A stretch of DNA of 52,809 nt, taken from contig JAPLUI010000244.1 in NCBI GenBank assembly GCA_026397725.1, forward strand, positions 1-52,809, read 5' to 3'. The stretch is from Verrucomicrobiota bacterium (GTDB lineage Bacteria; Verrucomicrobiota; Verrucomicrobiia; Verrucomicrobiales; Akkermansiaceae). Of the stretch, positions 41,371 to 50,273 are shown one piece after another. The number at the start of each line of letters is the position of its first letter. The stretch's first letter is position 1. Below the pieces are notes generated by a model. The model searched no databases, was not told where the DNA came from, and saw only the letters and a list, made by a program, of their open reading frames with translations. A program made the position numbers and the translations under genes.

Positions 41371-42936
41371 ATGCGCATCACCGGCCTCATCCTCACCGTG
41401 CTAGGGGCGCTCGCCGCCACCGGGGAAATCCTCGGGCTGGCCTTGCCCACCGTGCGCTGGTTCTTCACCACCAGCAGGCAAGTGCCGTGGCTGCATTTCG
41501 ACACCGCCGCCGCCGCGTTTCCGTGGTTCGGCTGGCTCTGCGCCGCGCTGCTTGTCGCCGGCGGCCTCTGGCTCTTCGTCCGCTCCCACGCCCCGCGCAA
41601 TCCGGTCACCGCTCAACGGCTCCGCCGCTTCCGCGCGATCCGGCGCGGGCATGTCTCGCTCATGGTCCTGTTGTTGTTAGGCGGCCTCGCCGCGCTCGAC
41701 CAGATGGTCGTTGGCAAACGCGCGCTTGCCGTCCATTACCAAGGCCGATGGAGCTTCCCCGCCTTCCTCCCCACCGAGTTGAAAAACGCGGACTTCGGCA
41801 TGACCGGCCCGCAGGCGCAAGCTCCCGCCGACTACCGCACGCTCAAGCGCCGGCTCGAGGCCGACCGAGCCGGCCGCGTCATCATGCCGCCCATCCCCTA
41901 CGACCCTACCGGCGACACGCTGCCCGCGCTCTCGCGACCGCTGATCCAGCGCGATGGGATCTATTATGAAGCGGGTGGCGCCAGCCCCTATTCCGGCATG
42001 GCCGCCAGCTTCCACCATGTCGCACAAGCCGACCTGCACCTCCGCTTCACCCTGCGCCACGGCATCCTCTCCGGCCCGGTCGATGGCTGGGACGCCGCCG
42101 GCGAACGCACCTACACCGGCACCTATCAAGACGGCGTGCTGGTCAGTGACCGCTATCACGGGTCCGGCGACAAACAGGCCTTCCTGGACCTGCCCACCGG
42201 TGCCCTGCGGGCCGTGAAATACCACCCCGCCGCACCCATGCCGGGCGAGGGCCACTGGCTCGGCACCACCAGCCAGGGTTACGATGTGCTGGCCTACCTC
42301 TACGGCGGCCTGCAGGTGAATTTCAAAGCCGTCCTCATCTATCTGCCCATCATCTATCTCATCGGGATTTCCCTGGGCATGATGATGGGCTTCTTCGGCG
42401 GCTGGTTTGACCTGCTGACCCAGCGCCTGATTGAGGTCTTCTCCAACATGCCGTTCCTGTTCGTCGTGATCATTTTCTCCAGCATGGTGCCGGAGCGATA
42501 CAAGGGGCTGCCGGTGATTCTAACGATTTTGATCCTGTTCGGCTGGATGGGCATGACCTTCCTGATGCGCACCGCCGCCTACCGTGACCGCGAGCGCGAT
42601 TACATCGCCGCCGCCAGGGTGCTCGGCGCCGGCACCCCGCGCATCATCTTCCGCCATCTCCTGCCTAACACCGTGGCCATTCTCGTCACGCTCGTGCCCT
42701 TCACCATGTCCGGGCTCATCTTCGCCCTCACCTCGCTCGACTACCTCGGCTTCGGCCTGCCGCCGGAAGATGCCACCTGGGGCCGCCTGCTCAACGACGG
42801 CCTCTCCAACCTCTCCGCCCCCTGGCTGGTCACCACCACCTTCATCGTGCTGGTCGGCTTGCTCGTCCTCATCACCTTCGTCGGCGAAGCCGTCCGCGAC
42901 GCTCTCGATCCGAAAAAATTCACCTACTACCGTTGA
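41371..42936 (+). CDS. yejE: Yej/Opp-type permease (YejE-like) with YwqK/MORN-like insert
   Basis: 521 residues. Three N-terminal hydrophobic helices (two at ~1-25 and ~52-70, one at ~95-110), an extracytoplasmic YejE segment (VHYQGRWSFPAFLP ... MPPIPYDP), then ~194-260, a repeat-like beta stretch (RDGIYYEAGGASPYSG; LRHGILSGPVDGW; TGTYQDGVLV) resembling YwqK/MORN repeats, and HWLGTTSQGYDVLAYLYG, where transport-domain homology resumes. The transport core has AARVLGAGTPRIIFRHLLPN as coupling loop and the SLDYLGFGLPPEDATWG signature. The insert sits where YejE usually has only a short Pro-rich linker. Followed with a 1-nt overlap by the binding-protein gene. Confidence 0.88.
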   Translation: MRITGLILTVLGALAATGEILGLALPTVRWFFTTSRQVPWLHFDTAAAAFPWFGWLCAALLVAGGLWLFVRSHAPRNPVTAQRLRRFRAIRRGHVSLMVLLLLGGLAALDQMVVGKRALAVHYQGRWSFPAFLPTELKNADFGMTGPQAQAPADYRTLKRRLEADRAGRVIMPPIPYDPTGDTLPALSRPLIQRDGIYYEAGGASPYSGMAASFHHVAQADLHLRFTLRHGILSGPVDGWDAAGERTYTGTYQDGVLVSDRYHGSGDKQAFLDLPTGALRAVKYHPAAPMPGEGHWLGTTSQGYDVLAYLYGGLQVNFKAVLIYLPIIYLIGISLGMMMGFFGGWFDLLTQRLIEVFSNMPFLFVVIIFSSMVPERYKGLPVILTILILFGWMGMTFLMRTAAYRDRERDYIAAARVLGAGTPRIIFRHLLPNTVAILVTLVPFTMSGLIFALTSLDYLGFGLPPEDATWGRLLNDGLSNLSAPWLVTTTFIVLVGLLVLITFVGEAVRDALDPKKFTYYR

Positions 42937-45071
42937 TGCATCGCATTCTAACAACCATCGGACTGCTCGCCGCCGTCCTGCTCGCACTGGGCAGCGGCGC
43001 CTGCCGCCGCGAAACGCCCCCGCCCGCCCGCCAGCTCCAGTTCGACGCCTTCGTCCCCATCTACAACCGCTTCATCCGCGACTGGCTGCTCAAACAACAA
43101 GCCGCCGCCACCGCCGAAGCCGCCGCCATCCAAACCAAACTCGCCGCCGCCCAAGGTGATGCGAAAGCCATTCTCGAAGCTCAGGCCGAAGCCGCCCGCC
43201 GCGAGTTGGAGAAATACGCTTTCCGGCTGAGCCTCGGCGATTATTTCAAATTCGCGACCCCCGCCGATCTCCCCGCCGACCTCGGGTGGGAAACCGGCAT
43301 GGACGAACCCGAGATCGGCGATCCCCGCGCCAGCAAGGGCGGCACCCTCCGCCGCTTCATCCTCACCTTCCCCTCCACCATCCGCCCCTTCGGCGATAAC
43401 TCTAACAACAGCTTCCGCGGCGAGTTATACGATTATATCACCCTCTCGCTCGTCGGCATGCACCCGGAGACGCTCAAGCCCATCCCCGGAGTGGCCAGCG
43501 CGTGGGCGGTCGCTCCCGACGGCCGCACCACCTACTTCCGCCTCAACCCGGCCGCCACCTATTCGGACGGCGTTCCGGTCAAGGCGCGGGATTTCCTCAT
43601 CTCCGTCTATGTCCGCGCCTCCGACAACGTCTTCGATCCCTACTACAAGCAATACTACCGCGAGGAGCTGGCCCAGTTCACCGTCTATGACGACCACACC
43701 CTTGCCATCACTCTGCCCGAGCGGAAAATGATCGCCGCGCTCATTGCCGGTGGCAACACCCCGTCACCGCCGCATTTCTACGCCGACTACGGCCCCGATT
43801 ACAGCGAGCGCTACCAATGGCGCTTCCCGCCGACCACCGGCGCCTACGAGGTGTTTCCCAAGGACATTGTCAAAGGCGTCTCCATCACCCAGACCCGCGT
43901 CAGGAACTGGTGGGCACGCGACCTGAAATACTATCGCTATCGTTTCAACCCTGACCACCTCGTCAACACCGTGGTCCGCGACGAAGCCAAAGCCTTCGAG
44001 TTGTTCCGCGCCGGCGAGCTGGACACGTTTTACATGACCCTCCCGGCACACTGGTATGAGAAATCCGAGATGCCGCCGGTGTACGCCGGCCACATCGAGC
44101 GCACCACCTTCTACAAACGCTATCCGAAAATCCCCCGCGGCTTCTATCTGAACGTCCGCAGACCGCCGCTCGACGACCGCAACGTCCGCCTCGGCATTCA
44201 CTTCGCCAGCAACTGGCAGAAAGTCATCAACGTCATCTTCCGCGGCGACAACCAGCGCCTCAACGCCTACAACGAAGGCTATCCCGTCTTCAGCGATCCC
44301 TCTCTCAAGGCCCGTCCTTACTCCATCGACCGGGCCCGTGCCGCCTTCCGCGCCGCCGGTTATACCGTCGAAGGCGCCGACGGCATCCTGAACAAGCCCG
44401 ACGGCACCCGCCTATCCACTGCCGTCACCTATCAATCCGAGCCGGTCTTCGACCGCATCTTCGCCATCCTCCGCGAGGACGCCAAAGCCTGCGGCCTCGA
44501 CCTCCGCCTCGACGGGCTTGAATCCACCGTCGCCTATCAGAAGGAAATGCAGAAGCAATATGACATCTCCTTCAGCGGCTGGGACGCGCCGCCACCGGTG
44601 CCGGACTTTCACCAAGCCCTCCACTCCGCCAACGCCTTCGATGCCAAGGGCAACGTCAAAACCCAGACTAACAACCTCTTCAACTGGGCCCGCCCCGATA
44701 CCGACCGGCTTTGCGACATCGTCCGCCTCGGCCGCACCGAGGAGGAAATCCGCGAGGCCAGTTGGCAACTCCAACATATCATTCACGACGAAGGGATCTT
44801 CGTGCCCTCCTATACTGCGGACTTCATCCGGCTCGGTTCCTGGCGCTGGATTTGCTGGCCGGATTGCGAGACCACCCGCTTCAGCCCGCCCATGGTCTAT
44901 GACCCCCACGAAGTCCATGTGCTCTGGATCGACGAAGACAGACGCCTGGAAACCCTGGCCGCCATCAATACCGGCAAGTCCTTCGGCGAGGTCAACCGCG
45001 TCGCCGATGCCTACCGCATCCAAGCGCCCGCAGCCGCCACCCCTGACGAAGCGAAACCCGCCGACCCATGA
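42936..45071 (+). CDS. yejA: Peptide ABC transporter substrate-binding lipoprotein (YejA-like)
   Basis: 711 residues from ATG 42936 (overlaps the permease stop by one base). Signal MHRILTTIGLLAAVLLALGS ending GSGAC, a lipobox-like site. Residues ~45-90 are an Ala-rich charged helix. SBP_bac_5 fold follows: GDPRASKGGTLRRFILTFPS, GVASAWAVAPDGRTTYFRLN, YSDGVPVKARDFLIS, and FSGWDAPPPVPDFH near the end. Binds oligopeptide-like solutes outside the inner membrane and hands them to the permeases. Confidence 0.92.
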   Translation: MHRILTTIGLLAAVLLALGSGACRRETPPPARQLQFDAFVPIYNRFIRDWLLKQQAAATAEAAAIQTKLAAAQGDAKAILEAQAEAARRELEKYAFRLSLGDYFKFATPADLPADLGWETGMDEPEIGDPRASKGGTLRRFILTFPSTIRPFGDNSNNSFRGELYDYITLSLVGMHPETLKPIPGVASAWAVAPDGRTTYFRLNPAATYSDGVPVKARDFLISVYVRASDNVFDPYYKQYYREELAQFTVYDDHTLAITLPERKMIAALIAGGNTPSPPHFYADYGPDYSERYQWRFPPTTGAYEVFPKDIVKGVSITQTRVRNWWARDLKYYRYRFNPDHLVNTVVRDEAKAFELFRAGELDTFYMTLPAHWYEKSEMPPVYAGHIERTTFYKRYPKIPRGFYLNVRRPPLDDRNVRLGIHFASNWQKVINVIFRGDNQRLNAYNEGYPVFSDPSLKARPYSIDRARAAFRAAGYTVEGADGILNKPDGTRLSTAVTYQSEPVFDRIFAILREDAKACGLDLRLDGLESTVAYQKEMQKQYDISFSGWDAPPPVPDFHQALHSANAFDAKGNVKTQTNNLFNWARPDTDRLCDIVRLGRTEEEIREASWQLQHIIHDEGIFVPSYTADFIRLGSWRWICWPDCETTRFSPPMVYDPHEVHVLWIDEDRRLETLAAINTGKSFGEVNRVADAYRIQAPAAATPDEAKPADP

Positions 45072-46063
45072 ATCCGCCACTTGACAACATCCTGGAGGTG
45101 GACCGGCTCATCACCTCCTTTGAGACCGACCGCGGCATGCTCCGTGCCGTCGATCAAGTCTCATTCAACGTCCCGCGCGGAAAGACCGTCGGCATTGTCG
45201 GCGAATCCGGCTGTGGCAAAAGTGTCACCGCCATGTCCATCGTCCGCCTGTTGCCGCAACCCGCCGGTCGCATCCTCGGCGGTCAGATCCGCTTCAATGG
45301 CAAGGATCTGATCCGGGCGAGCGACGCGGAAATGCAAGCCATCCGCGGGGGTGACATCGGCGTGATTTTCCAAGAGCCGATGACCGCGCTCAACCCGGTG
45401 CATCGCGTCGGCCGGCAGGTGGCCGAGGTGTTCCGCATTCATCAACGGATGTCGAAAATGGACGCCTGGGACGCCGCCACCGAGATGTTGCAGCGCGTCC
45501 GCATCCCGGCTCCGGGGCAGCGGATGATGGACTATCCGCACCACCTCTCCGGTGGCATGCGCCAGCGCATCGTCATTGCGCTGGCGCTGGCGTGCAAGCC
45601 GTCGCTGGTCATCGCCGATGAGCCGACCACCGCCCTCGACGTCACCGTCCAGGCCCAAATCCTCGATCTGATGAAACGCCTGCAGGATGAAATCGGCATG
45701 TCCATCATTCTCATCACCCATGATCTCGGGGTGATCGCGGAGACTTGTGATGAAGTGGTGGTGATGTATGCCGGCCGCGTGGTGGAACGCGCCAGTGCCA
45801 CCGCCTTGTTTGAGCATCCGCTCCACGCTTACACGCGCGGACTGCTGCAATCGATTCCCACCCTGGAGACTCCCTCCAAGTCCGTCCTCAAGACCATTCC
45901 CGGAATGGTCGCCTCACTGGCCGACCACGTCCATGGCTGCCGGTTTTGCCAGCGCCTGGATCGCCGCGCCGGGGTCACCAGCGAGCGCCCGAAATTCGCC
46001 GAAGTCGCCCCCGGTCACTGGGTGGAAACCTGCCCGCAATGCATGGGGAACGTCGAACCTTGA
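45068..46063 (+). CDS. Peptide ABC transporter ATPase (OppD/DppD-like)
   Basis: 331 residues; ATGA overlap with the binding-protein gene. Walker A GESGCGKS (45-52), signature [16 protein letters not shown], Walker [13 protein letters not shown], switch His in ITHDLG. The C-terminal oligopeptide-ABC tail carries [12 protein letters not shown] and CPQCMG cysteines, possibly an Fe-S or zinc site as in some OppD proteins. Supplies ATP hydrolysis with the next ATPase. Confidence 0.94.
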   Translation: MNPPLDNILEVDRLITSFETDRGMLRAVDQVSFNVPRGKTVGIVGESGCGKSVTAMSIVRLLPQPAGRILGGQIRFNGKDLIRASDAEMQAIRGGDIGVIFQEPMTALNPVHRVGRQVAEVFRIHQRMSKMDAWDAATEMLQRVRIPAPGQRMMDYPHHLSGGMRQRIVIALALACKPSLVIADEPTTALDVTVQAQILDLMKRLQDEIGMSIILITHDLGVIAETCDEVVVMYAGRVVERASATALFEHPLHAYTRGLLQSIPTLETPSKSVLKTIPGMVASLADHVHGCRFCQRLDRRAGVTSERPKFAEVAPGHWVETCPQCMGNVEP

Positions 46064-46070
46064 ACGTCGA

Positions 46071-47177
46071 ATGAAAGAAGATCGGAAATCAACCCATGAC
46101 TTGGATGAGCGCCTGCTCAACTCGATGTTAGAGGCTCAGTCTCCGCTGTTAGACGTGCGTGACCTCCGCGTCTATTTCCCGGTGCGGGCCAGGCTCATCC
46201 CGCGCCACGCCGGATTTGTTAGGGCCGTCGATGGCGTCTCGCTCCACCTCCAACCCGGCGAAACCCTCGGCCTGGTCGGTGAGTCAGGCTGCGGCAAATC
46301 CACCCTCGGCAAGGCCATCGTCCGCCTGCTCAAACCGACTTCCGGCAGCATCCACTTTGAATCCACCGAAGTCTCCCACCTCAGCCAGCGGGCGCTGCGC
46401 CCGCTGCGCCGGAATTTTCAAATGATCTTCCAGGATCCGGCGGAGTCGCTCGATCCGCGCATGAGCGTGCAGGCAATCATCGGGGAGCCGTTGCACATCC
46501 ACGGCCTCGGCGACCGCGCGGCCCGCCGCCGGATGGTGAACGAATTGCTAGACAGGGTCGGACTGCCGGCCTCGGCGGGCGAGCGCTATGCCTTCGAGTT
46601 TTCCGGTGGCCAGCGCCAGCGCATCGGCATTGCCCGGGCCCTGGCCCTCAAGCCCAAGCTCATCGTCTGCGACGAACCGGTCTCCGCGCTGGATGTTTCC
46701 GTCCAATCCCAGATCCTCAATCTGCTCGTTGACTTGCAGCGCGATTTCGGCTTGTCCTATCTGTTCATCGCCCACGATCTATCAGTGGTCAAACATGTCA
46801 GCGACCGCGTCGCCGTGATGTATCTCGGGAAAATCGTCGAACTCGCCCCCGCCGAAACCATCTATCGCGACCCGCGTCACGCCTATACCCAGGCCCTGCT
46901 CTCCGCCATTCCCTCACCCGACCCCAAGGTGAAACGCGAGAGAATCCTGCTCGAAGGCGAGGTCCCATCGCCAATCGACCCGCCGCCGGGCAGTGCCTTC
47001 GGCCACCGCATGAGCCACCCGCGCTACGCCGAAACCATCGGCGCGGACCTCGCCCTCGGTGAAATCTCCCCCGGCCACTGGCTCGCCGCCGACCCCTGCT
47101 GCATCTCTAACGAAGATTTGGACAGACTCTGCCACGTTCCGGCCCCGCTGCCAGGAGCACCGCCATCCCGGCGGTGA
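46071..47177 (+). CDS. Peptide ABC transporter ATPase (OppF/DppF-like)
   Basis: 368 residues from ATG 46071 (MKEDRKSTHD), 7 nt after the previous stop; ATG 46125 is possible. The same frame is open upstream inside oppD, but only in a shadow frame. Walker [11 protein letters not shown]-loop MIFQDPAESLDPRMS, signature FSGGQRQRIGIARAL, Walker B LIVCDEPVSALD, switch IAHDLS. Ends in the oligopeptide-ABC C-terminal domain. The Yej systems of enterics use a single fused ATPase; here two separate subunits are used. Confidence 0.93.
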   Translation: MKEDRKSTHDLDERLLNSMLEAQSPLLDVRDLRVYFPVRARLIPRHAGFVRAVDGVSLHLQPGETLGLVGESGCGKSTLGKAIVRLLKPTSGSIHFESTEVSHLSQRALRPLRRNFQMIFQDPAESLDPRMSVQAIIGEPLHIHGLGDRAARRRMVNELLDRVGLPASAGERYAFEFSGGQRQRIGIARALALKPKLIVCDEPVSALDVSVQSQILNLLVDLQRDFGLSYLFIAHDLSVVKHVSDRVAVMYLGKIVELAPAETIYRDPRHAYTQALLSAIPSPDPKVKRERILLEGEVPSPIDPPPGSAFGHRMSHPRYAETIGADLALGEISPGHWLAADPCCISNEDLDRLCHVPAPLPGAPPSRR

Positions 47178-47791
47178 CTGAAGTTAGGCTCGTCTTTCTT
47201 GTCGCAGGGTTCTGTTAGTTCGCGAGGATCCCGCTGATTGTTTGGTTAGGCGGCGTCGAAAAGGATTGCCGGCAGGTCCGGCATGGGTTTGTGCGCGTTC
47301 GTGTCCGGTGGGGCATCGGACACGCAGCGGCAAGGCGGCCCCGGCCTTGCGCCAAAGCACCGGGTCCATGGGCTTGACGCGGAACTCATGACGCTGGCTG
47401 GCGGCAAAGCCGCACGGCGCAGGAAGGCGTGGTGGTGGCGGCAAGGGTGGAGGTTTCGAGCATCTCCCCGAGCAGGGAACTCAGGCGCGATGTGTCGTTT
47501 TTTTACATCTCGATCGGGTTGGACGGCACATCCTTGCGGGAGAGGATGAGGGTGCCCTTGTCGGCGACGATCCAATCGACAGTCTCGCCCTTGGAGAACT
47601 CCATGGCCTGGGCGAGCGCGGAGGGGAAGTTGATGTAAGAAGCAGATTGGCAGCGGTATTGACGCTGGGCTGGGCGCGGCAGGCGCGATTGGACACGCGC
47701 TGGGGGCTCTGGGGATTTTGCGATTGCGGTGGCGGCGGGAAGGTGGCAGATTGCCGCCCACCGGGCTGATTTCAGCAGCTTGACTATCGCC
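47178..47791. other. Degraded stretch after the transporter operon
   Basis: About 600 nt without an intact gene; the minus strand bears an AbrB-like fragment (47503-47640). Remaining frames have no recognisable content. Confidence 0.5.
47503..47640 (-). pseudogene. AbrB/MazE-like fragment
   Basis: Minus-strand text INFPSALAQAMEFSKGETVD followed by WIVADKGTLILSRKD resembles the second half of SpoVT/AbrB-type DNA-binding domains that accompany some transposases. Ahead of it the frame has no good start or family match. Similarity is judged by eye only. Confidence 0.35.
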
Positions 47792-47998
47792 ATGCTCCGC
47801 GCCGTTCTCGATACCAATGTGCTGCTCTCCGCCTTTTGGTCGCAAAAGGGCGCTTCCTATCAGATTCTCCGGGAACTTGCTGGCTGGCAATTGGACGGTA
47901 GTGCTCGAAAACCATCTTGCTACCGAGTATGAGGAAATCCTCAAGCGCCACGCCCCGGAGCTTGACATGACCATTGACCAAACTGATCCGCTCCCAAC
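47792..47998 (+). pseudogene. PIN-domain toxin, frameshifted and truncated
   Basis: Starts MLRAVLDTNVLLSAFW, the first PIN acidic motif, and continues SYQILRELAG. Near 47885 one base is lost or gained; the family text continues in the next frame (WTVVLENHLATEYEEILKRH). The last ~70 residues, including the remaining catalytic acids, are missing: the frame runs straight into the small gene at 48000. The toxin is dead. Confidence 0.7.
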
Positions 47999-47999
47999 C

Positions 48000-48236
48000 A
48001 TGACCACCCTCACTGCCCAGATCCCAGACAGCCTCGCCCGCAAGCTCGCCGAGTTGGCCGCAGGCGAGCATGTCGCCGTCGATCAAATCGTCGCCATCGC
48101 CCTGGCCTCGCAGCTTGCGGGCTGGGAAGTGCGCAACTCCGTCGAAGCCCGTGCCCGCCGAGGCAAGGTGGCGGACTTGCGGCAGGCCTTGGACCGGGTG
48201 CCCGAGCGACCTCCTTTGGAAGGCGACGAGTTGTAG
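48000..48236 (+). CDS. Probable antitoxin of the broken PIN pair
   Basis: 78 residues (MTTLTAQIPDSLARKLAELA ...), predicted helical with a ribbon-helix-helix-like beginning and a charged C-terminus (VADLRQALDRVPERPPLEGD). Sits directly after the PIN fragment, as expected for a toxin-antitoxin partner. No strong family identity; assignment rests on context. Confidence 0.55.
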   Translation: MTTLTAQIPDSLARKLAELAAGEHVAVDQIVAIALASQLAGWEVRNSVEARARRGKVADLRQALDRVPERPPLEGDEL

Positions 48237-48260
48237 GACGCCTTTCCGGTTTGAGCACGG

Positions 48261-48344
48261 GTTGAAAGTTGAAAGTTGAAAGTTGAAAGTTACATGTTGC
48301 ATGTTGCATGTTGAAAGTTGAGCGTTGAATGTTCGATGTTCGAT
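48261..48344 (+). repeat. Heptad array, 12 units of GTTNNAN type
   Basis: Twelve consecutive 7-nt units: GTTGAAA four times, GTTACAT, GTTGCAT twice, GTTGAAA, GTTGAGC, GTTGAAT, GTTCGAT twice. Phase is kept without interruption except single-base changes. The same heptads head the REP-like elements at 22085 and 49712. Confidence 0.9.
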
Positions 48345-48355
48345 GTCGCCTTTCC

Positions 48356-48603
48356 AATCCCAACGGGATTGCGTCCCACAGCCCAGGGTTGGCTCGCAGA
48401 GCCAACCCTGGGTTTGTTAGTCCAAGGAAAACCGAACCACAACGTGGTTCCGTCGGGCACCGGAGGCGGGAATGTATCTATCAGAAGCACGGCCCCCGGA
48501 GGGACGGAACCGCGTTGCGGTTCGATGGTCATTTGCGCAAGCGTCCCAGGGTAGCCGTCTGACGACGGCAACCCCGGGCTGGATGCCCTAACGCCTTTGG
48601 CGT
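48356..48603. repeat. Run of perfect short palindromes with 3-4 nt loops
   Basis: AATCCC-AAC-GGGATT (48356-48370); a 14-bp perfect stem CCCAGGGTTGGCTC with loop GCA (48382-48412); GAACCAC-AAC-GTGGTTC (48434-48450); GAACCGC-GTT-GCGGTTC (48507-48523); a CCCAGGGTAGCCGTC stem with three mismatches around TGAC (48545-48578); ACGCC-TTT-GGCGT (48591-48603). Six hairpins in 250 nt. Confidence 0.88.
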
Positions 48604-48724
48604 AAACAACCCGGATCGAAGGGAATTGCCCTGGAGCCCATGAAAACGTGGATTTGTGAATGTTAGGGAAAGCTTTGGAAATTCCCAGCGTGCCGGATTG
48701 ACTTCGATGTGAGCTCAGTCGAAC

Positions 48725-48846
48725 GATTTACGATTTATGATATTTGTTTTTTGATTTTTGATTGCTGAAGAGAGCTTGCTTGGCGCGAACGCTCATCTTC
48801 AAGCTCAAATCAAAAATCAAAATTCAACAATCATAAATCATAAATC
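48725..48846. repeat. AT-rich inverted repeat, ~39-nt arms
   Basis: Left arm 48725-48763 (GATTTACGATTTATGAT...TTTTTGATT) is complementary at most positions to right arm 48808-48846 (...CAACAATCATAAATCATAAATC). Arms are built from 7-nt units such as ATAAATC and AAAAATC. Base composition contrasts sharply with the GC-rich surroundings. Confidence 0.75.
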
Positions 48847-49102
48847 CTCTTCGCATTTCGCTAGCGAGGCTGCGCCTCAGACCCAAGACAGAAGACTTCA
48901 AGACAGAAGACGAAGAACCTTACCTAACGAAAACATCTTTCACTTTTCAAGGACTCTAGGTCTGAGGCCGCCGGGTCAGGCAATACGCCGCTGCTGCAAG
49001 AATGCGCTTGCCAAGGCGGGCGGTTTTGCCATGACTGACCCGTCACCCCTCACGCTGAGTCGGATCACAACCTAACAAAAAATGACAGCCCACCGGAAGA
49101 CC

Positions 49103-49705
49103 ATGAAAAATTCGCATCTCTTCTCCGCCCTTGTGGGCGCTTGGCTGGCCTTGGCGCAGGCCGCCCCGGCCACCCCGCTCTCCGTCGCCCAGGGCCGTGC
49201 CTCGCAGCGGGCGGGGACCAAGCTGGTGGATGTGCATTACGACATCAGCGGGGGCATCCCGCCTTACACGGTGACCCTGCAAGGCTCGCTGGATGGCGGG
49301 GTGACATGGACGCTGCCGGTCGCCACGGTCAGCGGGAATGTGGGTGCCGGGGTCACGGCGGGGACCAACCGGCTGATCACCTGGAACGCGGGCGCGGACT
49401 GGGCCGGGCAGTTCGGGAATAACGTGAAGTTCAAGGTGAACGGGACGGATACGCCACTCGTGCCGGTAGGTTTCGCGCTGATCCCGGCGGTGCCGTTCCA
49501 GATGGGGGACTCGTTGGATGGCTATTCCTACTCACTGCCGGTACACACGGTGCAGGTGAGTGGGTTTTCATGGCGAAGTATTTGGTGACCAAGGAACTTT
49601 GGGACGATGTTAGAGCATGGGGGCTGATTCACAATTACGCGGACTTGTCGGCGGGCAAAGGCCCCGATGCCTCGAAAGGGGTGAATCATCCAGTGCATAC
49701 ACAAT
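49103..49705 (+). pseudogene. Secreted SUMF1/FGE-type protein, frameshifted and truncated
   Basis: ATG 49103 has GGAAG just upstream and starts a signal peptide (MKNSHLFSALVGAWLALAQA). An Ig-like segment (DVHYDISGGIPPYTVTLQGS; NRLITWNAGADWAG) precedes the SUMF1 start GFALIPAVPFQMGDSLDG. A base is lost in the T-run at 49565-49568: the family text continues in the next frame (MAKYLVTKELWDDVRAWG; SKGVNHPVHT). It then ends abruptly where the REP-like element begins at ~49712, so at least two thirds of the SUMF1 domain is gone. Confidence 0.82.
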
Positions 49706-49711
49706 TCTTGG

Positions 49712-49955
49712 TCTTACTTGATCATTGGAAGTTGAATGTTGAATGTTGAAATCTTCGGCGTGAAGCATGGTGTAGCCGCCGCTCTAACGGTTGAGCCACA
49801 GCGGGGTGGCGGGCTGCGCCATTCCCACCGCACTCCAGACTTTGGCTGCGCCTGTGCAGGTGAAGGTATGGAGTGCGGTGGGAAGCGCAGCGCCACACCG
49901 CTGTGGCTAAGTCTCGGCGCGTGCTGCGGCCGGACAATGGTCCGGTCCGTCATCA
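49712..49955. repeat. REP-like element, copy 2 (expanded hairpin form)
   Basis: Same block order as 22085-22229: TCTTACTTGATCATTG, four heptads, ATCTTCGGCGTG, TCTAACGGTTGAGCCACA, then a large hairpin: left arm 49794-49837 and right arm 49869-49908 are complementary except for a few bulges, with a 31-nt loop. GCGGCCGGACAATGGTCCGG closes the element. It has cut the SUMF1 gene. Confidence 0.82.
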
Positions 49956-50273
49956 AATCCCGGCAACATTAGCTGTGGCATGGTGGAAGCTCTTTGGGTT
50001 GCGATCCCTGGCGGGGTTGTTGTTTCACCCCCGAAGACTCCGCCATGCCGCTGCACTTGGCACGCCCATGAACCCGCCAGCGACAAACCATGGCCTAACA
50101 TCTCCGACCGGATGCCGCTCCCGGCATCCCCCGGAATGTGCCAAGTCATTTTCCGGGACGCATTGCCAATTCCTTGTCAATTCAAGGTTCAGCCCAGAAA
50201 GTGTGAGGCCTGCGAAGGCGGCAGCGAGGCCGCTCCCGAACGCCACGGGACGACCTCCCGGTTCGGTTCCGGC
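49956..50273. other. Intergenic stretch, possible transposon scrap
   Basis: No intact gene. On the minus strand around 49985 a short MPQLMLPGF text with following bases resembles the N-terminus of small transposon-associated proteins of this phylum, but it is too short to claim. Confidence 0.35.

Larger units (their letters stand above)
48237..49081. other. Repeat-rich intergenic stretch
   Basis: About 850 nt with no gene. In order: GTT-heptad array (48261-48344), palindrome run (48356-48603) and AT-rich inverted repeat (48725-48846). The frames seen here read repeats and are not coding. Confidence 0.7.

Noticed and set aside
48261..48344. CRISPR array
   Set aside because: Units are 7 nt with no spacers and no cas genes nearby.
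48329..48562. A 77-residue open frame across the palindrome cluster
   Set aside because: It reads through paired palindromes, and another frame on the same strand (48318-48554) is open too; the pattern is that of repeat DNA, not of a gene.
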